From: Rattus norvegicus | Lineage: Eukaryota; Chordata; Mammalia; Rodentia; Muridae | Direction: 5' to 3' | Length of the DNA: 64,000 nucleotides | Assembly (NCBI RefSeq): GCF_036323735.1 | Contig: NC_086034.1 | Span: 18,397,501-18,461,500 of the forward strand | Shown: positions 50,179 through 62,500 of the stretch, piece after piece | Numbering within the stretch: the first letter of the stretch is position 1 | Layout of the letters: each line of letters opens with the position of its first letter | The notes under the pieces: model-generated | Seen by the model: the letters and a program-made list of their open reading frames with translations, nothing else | The model's database searches: none | Told to the model about the DNA's origin: nothing | Position numbers and translations under genes: made by a program

Positions 50179-50204
50179 TTTATTTTGCTAGAAAACTGTT
50201 TATT
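50179..50204 (-). terminator. Fcho1: Fcho1 poly(A) signals
   Basis: Two AATAAA hexamers on the minus strand (plus-strand TTTATT at 50199-50204 and 50179-50184) lie about 200 nt after the Fcho1 stop. They give a short 3' UTR ending near 50165. A URR1-like transposon lies just beyond. Confidence 0.7.
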
Positions 50205-50401
50205 TAAAGAATACTTAAAAAACAAAAAAGAATACTAAAGGGCCAGGGCCCCTGTTTGCGGACGGAGGCAGGAGGAGTTGGCTGAGCCAGACTGAAACGG
50301 GGTAGGGGGTGGGGGCGTTCCTGTCCATGGAGTCCAGTCTGGGGCAGCTGGAAGCCGGCGGCGGCGGCGGGAGGGCAGGCGGTCCCCGTGCACCGGGCAC
50401 C

Positions 50402-52622
50402 TCAGCAGCTGGTGAGGTACATCCCTGCGGGAACAGAACGTGGGGGGTCTCCCGTGAGCTCCACCTCCTGACTCTCCACCCCACTTTGCTCCTCCAGCCC
50501 CTGCGCAGCAGCTACCTGTGAATCTCCGCTTCACCAGGGACATGCGGTAGCCGCCACCCAGCAGCTCCAGGTCCAGGCCGGATAGCGTGGCGCCCTCACT
50601 GGTGAATTGCGCGGTCACGGGGCTAGGGGTGCTGGGCCCCGACTGCGGCTGCCAGCTGGCGGACAGGTGGCCCGAGCCTACCGGGCCAGGGGTCAGCCTC
50701 GACTAAATCAGACCTCCCACACCCGTCCCCTAGACCCGGGATCCAGGAGTCCAGGATGCGCTCCTGCCACAGGTCCTTTGCACAGGCCAGTCCCGTCCCC
50801 TGAGAATCCTCCTTCAGAATTCTTCAGTTCCCACAAGCTAGAGTATGTCTAGTTTTAACGAGCTGCCCACCTGCAATTTCTCCCATGCAGCAGCCCTCAT
50901 CAGTGCTGTGACTCACCCCCTGCCTCACGCACATCTGGAAGCTTCCATGTGAACCTCTTTTCCTCTGTGTTCCTGGTGGTAAGGGAATCTGGGTCAGACT
51001 CTACAGAGAGGACTCTGGTCAGTCACCTGTGGTCTCTGCAAACCCATGCCCAGTCAAGTCTCAAGTTTCTCTACCCGTGCAGGGGTGTGGCATGGCTCAG
51101 CTGCCCCAGGGCTCTTGTTTGCTGGCTTATATGTTCCCAGTGAGGCCGGGTGACTCACCAGGTGGCCGCAGGCTGCAGCCGCACACTGGTGACCGGCTCC
51201 CCCACGGGCAGCAGGATCTGGACGTTAGTGAGTGGCGTGGACACAGCAGTGGCACCCGCACGGTAGCTATACTCCACCGAAACCCGCGTGAGTGTGGGCC
51301 CGCACTGCCAGTGGGCGCTCATTTGCAGGGGCATTGACTTGGGTCCAGGGCGGGAGAACTTAGGAATGAAAAGATAGAGGTGTCTGGGCGACATTGCCAC
51401 ATCTGGCTACACGGGCTATGCAGCCGCTGTCCCCCCAACCCCAGCCTGGTCCAAGCAGGACCATACGCAGTACCATGCGTGGCCAGCAGAGGGCGCAAGG
51501 CACTTTCTGTATTTGCATAATTTATGTGGCCCGCCCTCGCCCTGTCCCTGCTCAGCCGCACCTGGTACCGCAACAGCACCAGGTTGTAGTAGGAGGCGGT
51601 GGGGTTCTGCTCTGCCTGGTGCTGCAGGGCCTCCGTCAATGCCGCCATGTTCAGCCAGAAATCTTTGGTCTCCGGGTCACTCTGGGAGGGGTCGCTTTAG
51701 AGACAGACAGAACATCCTCACCACTCGGGAGACACCTTCCCACTGCAGACTGGCCTGCTGTGAGTGGGAGTGGTAGGTCCTGAGAGGGACAGCCACCTAC
51801 CCCATGCCACACAACTAGCAGGAGGCGCTATAGGCATTTAAGGCCTTGGGCCCCTGGGCCCACTGACATCTGGGACCCTCTCCCATGCAAGGCACCTGAA
51901 GATCAGGTCAGCGTTGGGCTGTAAGTGTTCTATGGGGGACGTATGCACCAGCCGGAAGCTGAGGACAGGTGGTGGTGGGGTCCCACTGAACACACGTACA
52001 ATGCCCGCAGGGAAGGTCATGGTCAACTCCCCGGTGACTCGAGCCAGGCAACTAGGAAACAGGGAACAGATTGGGTATGGGATCAGGGCTTCCCCTCCTA
52101 GTTACACTTGCAGCCAAAGCTCCCAAGGGGCTCTGATTGTTCCCAGCACCCTCTGCCCAACTTCTTCTTCTTCTCCTCCCCCATCCCCATCCCCAACCCC
52201 ACCCCCCCACCCCCCTCGCAAGATGAATTTCTCCAACCCAGCCCACATTTCAGTATTCATGAAAGTATCTTCCTTAGATCCCTTTTTCTCCTGGGCCACC
52301 AGGAATCTCAAACCAGAACACACTTGGTGTTTTGAGCATCCCTAAGGGTGTTAACCCCAGGGAGGGCAAGCCAGCTTCAAAGTTCCCAATTCACTCTTGG
52401 CCTGTCTCCACCACAAGTCCCCATGGCCTCTTTAGACTGGCCTCAGGACTAGATAGCTCTGAAGCCCTCTGGTTGATCCTGCACTTGGCATCACTGTCTC
52501 TGTGACTGCCTACCTGGGGTTGTGGCCACGGAAAAAGGCATAGACATACTCAGTGAAGGCTGTGGCCACAGGCAAGGTGTCCTGGGATCCCAGGACCACT
52601 GGGCTGGGGCCACGGGAGACAC
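50402..52622 (-). CDS. Fcho1: Fcho1 exons 20-26: mu-homology domain
   Basis: These seven exons code residues 595-873, a fold like the AP-2 mu2 C-terminal domain that binds cargo adaptors such as EPS15, ITSN and DAB2. Recognisable strands include ELTMTFPAGIVRVF, SAHWQCGPTLTRVSVEY and LLGGGYRMSLVKRRF. The last exon carries seven codons plus TGA (50402-50404). Confidence 0.94.
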
Positions 52623-55600
52623 CTGTGGAAAGGTCAGATGGTCAGAAGCAGGGCACGCCTCACCCGCTTAGCCACCATCCCAGTCAGAGAAGGGGTCCGA
52701 GGCTCCAAGGGTCCCCACAAACCGTGTCCCATCTGGGCGGAGAAGCTGGGCCGGTCAGGGGGGATGGTGGGGGCAGAGGATCCCAGTGGGGATGGGCTGA
52801 GCGACCGGCACTGGAGGACAAGAGAGAACCGGGGGTGTGAGCTAACCAAAGCTGCCTGCAGGGGCAGCTTCTGGCCTCTTCCCAACCTGCAGTCATCAGT
52901 CCATCACCCACCAGGTCACCACTGCTCCTGGTGAGCGGGCAGGACACTTTCCTGGACCGTGGTCTCCTCAGCGTGGCAGCCAGGCCCTCCCTGGTGGGGT
53001 CAGCCAGCGTCAGTGAGTCTAGAATAAGGATATGGCTGGGCAGAGACTTGCCAGGAGTTTAGGAGTATTAACCCTCAAGAAGAGACAATGTTTCAAGGGT
53101 TTCTGGGTAATGCCGTAGGCCCCAGATGGGCAGCTGGGTAAGGGGGGGGTGCTGTAACTAGGCCTGTCCCAGGAAGGACTGATGGGCTAGGAGGTGGATA
53201 AGCCATAGATATGGTGATTCAGTGACCTACATCTTCAGAGTGAGAGTCCCCACCATCAGCTGTGTCTCTGTCAGTAACTCTAATATCCCACCCCCTTAGC
53301 TCTGCCAAGAACCAGATTCTTTCCCATGAGTGCCAGCTCGCTGCCTGGGTTGGATTTCCACTTCTATGACATCTCCATTGATGGCCACAGGGTCCGCCCA
53401 CACTTCCTCCAACACAGGTGTTTTAGGTCCATGTTTAAGCTCACCCCCAACCTCATGGGGACCAACTGAATACCTGCTCTCCTGCCCCAAGGCCTTTGCT
53501 CAGTTATCAGGTGATCCCACATAAGAAGGCCACCATCTGCACCCAGCTTGCCTGGGGACACCTGCCCGGGGACACCTGCTGGGTTCCAGCTTACCTGCAC
53601 CTGCACCTGCCTCAGGCCCCCAGGGACCTGGCGAGGGCACACGGGGCACTGGGTCCCTGGCCTCCTGGTGCTGTGCCCTGCAGGTGGGTGGGCTCTGCGG
53701 GGTGCCTGGTCGGGGGACCCAGGACTCAGGCGATGGACCGGGTGCAGCAAGAGATGGAGAGTCCAGGCCCGAGTCTTCCACATTCTCCGGAGATGAGGAT
53801 GAGAAAGGAGATGGGCTGGATGTGAAGCCCAGGCTGCTGGAGCCTAGGGATGAGGGCACAGGGGTGGGTCGCCGTAGTCCAGGCCTAGCTGTGACTGCCC
53901 ATGTCCGCAGATCCTCCATTCTGTCCCTGCCTCCTAGCCAAGCCTCCATGACCCCCCATTCCAACCAAATCCCCACCCAATATGGCCTCCCGCCCCTCCT
54001 GCTGTGCACATCCCCTCTACCTGTGAAGTCCTCGTGGTCGAAGGCAGACTCCAGCGGCGGCCCAAAGAGGCTCTTGGACAGTGGCTCCTCCGAGGCCAGC
54101 GGCTTCTCTGTGCAGCTGGGAACAGCAACAGGAGCAAGTCTGAGCCTGGCACCTTTCCACAGACTGTTCCTAACCCCAGCACGGTTGCACCCGCAAATCC
54201 TCTGCTTTTCAGGGCTCCGTGGTTACTGCCTCCCTCAGGGCCCCGCCCACGCAGCGCAGCCCCACCCCACCCACTGCGTCTGGGCATCACTGCACCAAGA
54301 CCCTGCTATGAGGAATTTTGACCCTATCTACAGGCCTCCCAGATCCAGGGCAGCACAAGTACACAGCAGGCACTTAATAAGTGTCCAATAGTGGGACCTT
54401 AGGCCAGGGTGAGGGAGCTGGAGACAGGAACTTGGGGCCCATCTGCCTGCTCAATCATGTCCCTGCAAGACCCACCTGCTGCGTGGGGCCGACCGAGGTC
54501 TCTGTGGCTTCCCAGAAGTGTCCCCTAGGACAGACAAAGCCTTGAGTTTCTGTCCCATTAGACCATAGCTGGCACTTGTCAACCAGAGGCCCGAGGTGAC
54601 CAGCAGAGCGGGCAGAGGTACTGAGCTGGCGGTAGCTCAGTGCATCTGTGTGAAGAAGTGCCCCACCTGACCCAGGCTAGCCCAAAATCCTGCCCCTGCT
54701 AGCACAGAAGTCCCGCTTGGCTCTAGGCCTGCCCCTGCTGCCCTTCCAGCTCCTATCGCTTAATGATCCTGCTTTGTAGAAAAGGCACCCGAGGGTCCGA
54801 GTGGCTCAGCAGCCATCTCCAACCAACTCTAATTCACAGCCTTCAAGCAGTTATTCAGCTCCCCTCCATGGCACTGCCTCAGCCTGACAGGCCAGCTACT
54901 CACGCGATGAGAGACGTTTCATGGTGCCCTGTGGACAAAACAAAGAATCAAGTAACATCAGGCTCAGCTGCACTCGGCTGGTCCCCTGTGCCCACCTCAC
55001 TCCTGGGCCCACCCCACCTCACCCCTGGGCCTGGCGGGAGGATGAGGCTGCCAGCTGTGGCCCTGAGCTGGGCGGCTGCAGCTTCAGAGCTGCAGGCCAT
55101 GGTGCGGGCGGGGGCAGGCTTGATGCGAACATAGAACTTTCTAGGCTCCTCATCATCAAAATCAGAGTCACTAGAGGAGAAGCGTGGGGGCTCGGCCTCA
55201 CGTGGGCCGCGGTCAAGGAGCTAACCTTGAGTCTGACCACACTCTTCCCACCCAGAGATCTTGTATAATATATCCAGGAAGCTATCTGGGGAGCTTCTAT
55301 TCAACCACTAAACCCTAACACTGGTGCCCTTCCTCCAGGATGCTGCCCTGGATACACCCCCACCCCCACCCCACCCCCACCGCAATAAAAGTCCATCTGT
55401 CTTGTCTGTCTGCCTATCTTTATTTTGAAACAGGATCCCTCTACATAACCCTGGTTGGCCTGGAACCTATTTGGAGATGTGCCTGCTTCTGTCTCCTATG
55501 CTGGACATAGGACATATAGGGACATATAGGGACATATGGGGACATATAGGGACATATGGGGACAGGCCTCTGCCTCCATCTCTCCCCTCTTCACATCTTT

Positions 55601-58600
55601 ACCATTGTGAAGCACGCAGGACAGGGCCCATGCCCATCCCCCCCAGGTACAGAGTCAAAGGATATTGTTCTGAGATGTATCGGGGCGCACAGTGAAGCCT
55701 TCCTCATCAACCTCTGGAGGCACCTGGGGAGGGAGTCAGGCTTCATCTTGCCCACTCAGGGCCCAGATTATATTCCAAGAGTAGGCACATCCAAGGGAGA
55801 AAGGTGAGGCACGGCCAAGTTCCCAGTCCTCCGCATGGGGACCACAGGGGAGAGATTTGATTCTGAGACACCCCCTCCCTCTTGGCCCCTCTTTCCAGGC
55901 CTTGAAGAACAAACTCCATCAACCTGCTGCTCCACCCTACCAGTACTCACCCCTGAGCCAGACTCTGGGAAGTCACTGGGGACAAACAAAGAAAAGGGGT
56001 GAGTGACCATGGCCCCTAGAGGATACTCCATATTGTCCTAGGCTAGTCTATAAGCAGGGACCCTTGGGCTTCTTTGAGACTGTAGCAGGCATCTATAGGG
56101 AGCTGCAGAGACAACCTCAAATAGTAGAACAGGTGAGGAGCTAGCTAGACTTGACAAAGGAAGGGATTATGGCCAGCCTAGGCTACAATGGGTCGAGTGG
56201 CTTCTGACCCAACCTGGGTTAAAGCACTACTGGGCTAGCCTGGGACAGGTTTTTCTGGAATAGCCCAGGTGGGGATGATACCGGGTCAGAATCACATAGG
56301 GGACTTCTGTACTAGCAAGGTCAGGATTTTGGGGTAGCCTGGGCCAGAGTGGAGCACTTCCTCACACAGATGCACGTGGCTCCCGACGGCTCAGTCCCGG
56401 AAGGCGGAAAGCCTTGGCTCCACGGAGACGTTTCATTGCTGTTGACAGAAGTGGGTAGCTGAGCTCCGGAAGGTTCTCCCTCTCTCTATCCAGTTCCCCC
56501 TCCCACACCATGGGTCTAACCTGGGCATCCAGGCCCAGACGTACTTGCCTTCCTGCAGGGCAGCTGAGCTGTATGCATCAAAGTCCAGAGGCCCTGTGGG
56601 AAGAGGGGTGGGTGATGGAGATGTCTGAGGGGTATAGCCAGGCCTTCCAGGGATAGCAGCACCCAGGCTCAACAATGGAAGCCACAATGGATAGGTGAGA
56701 AGGGACCTAGGTATGGCAGACCCGGGGATGACAACATAAAGACAGTAAGAAGAGCTTGGCTTTCCTGGTCACTTGGACAGGGGACAGTGTACAAGCAGGA
56801 GGTTGTGATCTCCACTTTAGCACAGAGGAAGCAGGCTCAGATAAGTCAGGATGTGCAACTAAGGTCACATAGCAAGAGATGGGAAAGGACACAAACCCAG
56901 CCTGACTATAAAACTCTGGCTCTCAACAAAGACGCTTAGTGCTCAGTACCTTTAATGGCTTCCTTAGGTGACGGAGAAATAGCCGAACCTCCAAGCAGAC
57001 CTTTCATAACCCTTAGAAATCAGGTCTAAGATGCAAATATGAGAGAGCAGCCACCAGGCGCCTTCTGGGGGACCTGGAAATGCCACTATCCTATCTTTCT
57101 AGAGAAGCAACTGATGGTCAGAGAGGTCTTGCAGTCACTCACCAGGCTTCTCGCGCCCGGTGCCCTTGCTCTCTGCAAATTTCCTGAGGAGCATGTCCAC
57201 CGTCACATTTTCCACATTCTGCTTAAATTCCTCATGCACCTGGATAGGGGGAAGGCGTGAGGGGAGGGGCCTCGGTGGGTGTGGCACGAGGGTGGAGCCT
57301 CTCGCTTGCCCAGCTTACATCTGTGGCTGCCTGCGCAGGCCCATTCTTACCTGCCCGATCTGCACGTGGGTGTCCTCCACAGAGTGAGCATAGGAGCCCA
57401 GCAAGGTCTTCATGTGCTGCAGGTGCGCCTCCTCCATGGCCTGAAACCGCTGTGGTGAGAAGGGCATGTGACCCAGGCTGACCAATCTGATGCGCCCAAC
57501 TCCTGTCTGCTCTGACTGGCTTAGAGTAGCAGCAATGAGATCCTGCCTTAGGATTTTTGATGCAAGTCAAAATCTTTGTGAGTTCAAGGGCCAGCCTGGT
57601 TTACATAGTGACGAAAAGAAAAATCACCCTGCTGGATAAGAGATAGTCTACGCTTCACACACACAAACACCACAGCACATCCTCTGTCAGCCTAGAAGTT
57701 CCTAGAAAGAAGCAACCAGTCGCAGAGACAACATCTTAACTAATGACACCATTGGAACACCTGGATACAGTCTGATGCCATGACACTCGCTGACAAGAAT
57801 GCTTTCACTTTAGCAAATATATATACATATTTGAATATATACATTTGAATATATACACATACACATACATATATATCTCCTTGAACTCCTGATCCTCTCC
57901 CCTTGAGTCCCAGCTGCTGGTGTGTGCTACCGTAGCCTACCTATAGCTTAGCTTCCCAGACTATGACCCTAAAGTTCCTACAGCTGAGAGACGGGTTCCT
58001 CCAAGGGCAAAGCGCCCCAGCAAGGACCACAGGATCTACAGGGCGGGCTTCTCACCAGGGCTGAATCAAGCATCTTGATCTCAAAGTCTGCTCGGGCTGA
58101 GTTGTACTTATCCACAGAGCGCCGCAGGCTGTCGGCTGCCTTCTTGCTTTTGGTTTCTGCCTAAGAATCACAGACCAGGACAGTGAGGTGGCTTTACCAC
58201 CCTGCCAAGTCATCTTCGCAAAGCCAGAGGAGGTGCCCACACAGTGTATGCCTAGCACCTTGCAGCATGCTGTCCCTCTCTGATCACGAGGCCAACAAAC
58301 CTTGTCCATCTCCTTCTGGCTGGTGTTCTCTCTACGCAACCTCTCCAGGTCCATGCAGCGGCTCAGGTAATTCTCGCGAGACTTTGGCAGGAGCTGCCCA
58401 ACACCTGCCAACATCTGTACCGCATCCACAGTGCCCTGAACTTCCTCCTTGCACTGTGGGTAGGGGGGAGCAAGGAAGGGGTGTGGCTTGGGAGTGAAGT
58501 GCTGCCTAGGATCCCCCAGTGAGAGGCTGGGCTGTGGCTCTCATGCATCTGAGAGTTGCAGATGTGTACGCAGGCTCATCTGGGGTCCTCAGAGCCCCAT

Positions 58601-59474
58601 GCCCCTGCATACCTGCTGGGGCAGCCCATTACCTTCTTGTGGGTCTTGAGCTGTTCCTCGCCATAGCGCAGCACATCCTTGAGGAGATCGTGGAGCTTCC
58701 TAGTCAGCTCCAGGTGGCACAGTGCCAGTTTGTCCGAGGACACACGGAAGACCTCCCAGAGCGGGGCGAAGGTCCTGGGGACAGGCAGAGTCTAGATCAT
58801 CTGATACCCCAGGGACCCCTCACACATAGCACAGCCGTCATTGCTGATACGGAACTTGGCAGTTGTGTCCACCAAGTCCCAGGCCAAGGTCAGTTGAGCG
58901 CCCCTCCCCCATCCAGCTGTACTCACCCCATGGGGGTCCCGTTGCTGGCTAGCTTGGACAGTTTGGCCATGGCCTTCGAGTATGTCTCCTCGATGCTGGC
59001 CCTGGATCAGAGAAGGGACCAAGATAACAGATTACAGTCCCCAAGAAAGGCCTTTCCCTGCTTCAGTTTTCCTATCTCTACAGCATGCTCTCAAAAAAGA
59101 CTTTTCCAAGTTGACTGGATAATTGTTTCCCGTGGGCAATTTTGTATTTCCTTAAGTAATATTTTTATTTTATTTCGTTGTTTTTGTTTGTTTGTTGTTT
59201 ATTTTGTTTTGACAATGGAGCTGGCCATGTGTGGCCTAGAAGGACCTTAAACTCTTGGTAATTCTCCAGCTTCAACTATCTGGGTTCTGGGACCATGTCA
59301 TCATGCTAGCAACATGCATGTTTTCACTTCTGATCCCCCTGTGAGCAGTGATCTTAATCTCAATAGAGGTGTCAGACCACTGGGTCACGATTTTAAAGGG
59401 GCATGCAGGCCAGGGCGATGGCTCAGTGGATAAAGGTGCTTGCAGCCAAGCCCAGTGACACGAGTTCAATCCCC

Positions 59475-59524
<50 letters not shown>

Positions 59525-62500
59525 GGAAGCAGAGAACCAGGTTCTGAGCTGTCCTCTGCCCTTCACATGTCTGTCATGACATGAGCACAACCCCTCCACA
59601 CAGGTAAGTTCAAAATAGAAAGTAAAATAAAGATAAACAAAGGCGTCTCAAGGCAGAAGTGAGCCTACAGGATTGGAGGAATTGGGATGACTACGTCATT
59701 TCACTCGCGGAACCCCAGTAGTTCTGCTCCCTTGACCCGTCCTTGAGTCCCAGGGAAGTTGCTTTGAGGGTGAGCTGTGGGCGTGTCCCTTATGGGTTCG
59801 TCCCAGCACACTGTCTCTGAGTGGGCGTGGCCTCAGCCTCGGCCTCACCTTTCCCTAATGAAGTCAGCCAGCTCCTTGGTGGCCACGGGTCCCTGCTTCA
59901 CACAATGGTAGAGGACCTCAAAGCCATGGTTTTTGTCGCCCTGTAAGGGATGAGAGAGGAGATGTAGAAGTCAGAGAAGGACATCTAGGTTGCCTAGCAA
60001 CACGGACAAGCCTTGGAGACCACGAAGCCAAATGGCTGCCGAGGTGGGAAGAGCCCTAACCCAATCAGCGGGCTGCATGTTCCCACGGGTTTGAGGGAAG
60101 GAAGCATCCCTGAGACCTCCACTTCCTGGTCTCTGTGGCCAGAGGTCTACTTAATGTGTCTTCCTCTGTGGTCTTCCACCTCATTTCCTGAGTCCGAGTC
60201 TCTTATTGAACCTGAAACCCGTAACTAAAGCCCCAGAGATTCTTCTCCCTCCAACTCACCAACGCTAGGGTTATCGCTGGGTTCTGTCCCGCACGCCAGT
60301 TTTTTACATGGCTGCTGGGGTCTTGAAATGAAATCCCGATGTTTGCAATGACAAGCACTTCTCATCCACATCAGACTCATGCCCAAATGCCCCAGCCGCA
60401 GACCGCCATTCCTCACTTTGTTATCAGTGGCCCCCACTGTCTAACAGCTGCCGACACTCCTAAAGTCCTTAGAGTATTTCTGGCCCCCCACCCCCAGCTT
60501 CCCTACAGATCTTTCTATAGCTCCATGGCTACACAGAGCTCCAGCCTCCTCACGGGGTCATTATTCCTCCACCCCATATTTTCTTTCTTCCAACTTTAGT
60601 GTGCTGGGCCACTTGGGGCAGTGGCTGCACCTCTCTGAGCCTTAGTTGTGTCTTGTGGAAAAATAGGGTTGATGGTAGCAGCTGCCACACAATGGCGTTA
60701 TGAGTGAGATGCGTCTGGCACTCTGCTAGACATGAAGGCCTCTGGGAAATAATGAGGGCTCCACACACAGCTCCCACTGAGCCCACCTGCTCAGCTGGGG
60801 ATCCTCGGGTGAGGCTGCACCAGGCACTGCCGCCCAGGGCATTATCTGGAGCTAACATAGAGCTCCACTGGCCCGTTTCCCGGCCCTGGCAAGCCCTCAG
60901 CCCTGTCTGCCTCCACAGAGTGGGTAGGCAGCAAGGGTCTGAGGAGGGACTTCCAGGGCCTGTGTCTCTGATCAGAACTCCTGGGTGACAGCCAAAAAGC
61001 ATTCTAACACGGTTTGGGTTTGATATCCCTCTACTGCTTACACATCTGCCATGGCTCCCCAGAGCTCTCTAGGCTTTTGACCCGGACTTACCTCAAAGGA
61101 ACTGGGGCACCCCTAACACCAGTAAGCACTGGGCTTTTGGTGAGGAGCTAGGGGCATGGCTCAGAGGTGGAGCCCCTTCCTAGGATCCCCCACTGAGGGG
61201 CTAGGGCGTGGCTCAGGGGTGGAGCCCCTGCCTATTACATGTAAGGCCCTGAGTTCTATCCCCAGCAGAGCAAAACCAGAAAAGGATCCCAGTACATCAG
61301 CCACAGACCCATGTCCCACAAGAGGCAACTCCCATTTCCTGTCCTACCTGGGCATGTGGAGGCTGGTTGGCCAGCCCCTTCCTGAGGAGAACCTCCGAGC
61401 CAGTGGGATCCTGAACCAAAGGTCTGAGCCCTTCTCAGCCATGCTATCTTGGGGTATGCATGGGAGGGAAGTTGGGGTGGCTTCTATTTTCTCTTCGCTC
61501 ATTGACTTCTCCTTCCCCCGTTTTCACACCTCGTGGAATATAAAATACAATCCACGGAGGTGCTATATTACCACTGCTCCTAAATGTGGGTGTCTTTTTG
61601 GGCTGCTACTGCAGGACAGAGGTTCCATGCAACTCAGAGGACAACACCTCGGGGGGTTACCCAACCATTCAGAGGCCATAGGAGAATCGGTCTTAGGGAG
61701 AAGTCTGAGCCCTGCAGGTGCAAAGGATGGTGGGCCCTTTAAGAAGCAGCAGCAAGTTAAGAAGAGCCCCAGCTGGGGAGGGAGTGGGGATTGTTGCTAG
61801 GGGCAACGGGTTGCTCAGCAACCAGCTACCACTTTGCTAGCTGTGGGCCTACCAAGGAGGAAGGGGCCTTTCAGCCTGGTATCTCCCTGACTCTAGGCTC
61901 CCATTCCCAGGCTGCTCGAACACCCTTGGTGGATCTCCAGTTCCCTGGACCAACAGGGAGAAGACCTCAGCCCTTGACTGCCACCCAGCGTCACACCTCT
62001 CAGATGGATTCAGGATATTTCCTGAAGTTGGAATGGCATTTGAACATCCTGAAAAGTAGCCTTCAGGGCCGCAGCAAACCGGGCTGTGGGATCCCTGAGA
62101 TGGCCTGAGCCTCAGGATCAGGTTGGCTCTCTAGGTCCCTAAGAATGGAAGTGTGTCTCTCAGGCTCAGATGCAGCTGTCTGAGAGTCTCTTGTTCCCAG
62201 ATCTGGTTTGCAGCAGGCCTAGATGGCCAAGGGTCAGGTGCAGAGGTCAGGAGGGAGTCAATTCAACCCTTTAAAAAAACCCCAAAGTCCCAAGATGGAA
62301 ATACACAGAATTTCCCTGGTTGGACTGGCTCTGATCTGGGAAATTTGGTCTGGCCCCAGGTGCGAGGCCATGCTATTCTGACATGTTATCTGCGGGAACA
62401 TGTTCCTCTATAGCCCAGGCTGGCTTGGAGCTGCCATTCTCCTGCCTCGGCCTCCCTCAGTCTGTGGTCCAGGTGTGTACCCCGACACCCAGCTCTGTAC

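Noticed and set aside
53026..53033. Second ATATCCTT on the minus strand in Fcho1
   Set aside because: It lies just upstream of a normal TTCTAG acceptor, not at an exon end. The intron ending there fits GT-AG splicing (donor GTAAGC), so the match is chance.
53684..54391. Plus-strand 235-codon frame
   Set aside because: Antisense shadow of Fcho1 exons 16 and 17; the minus-strand reading matches FCHO1 residue by residue.
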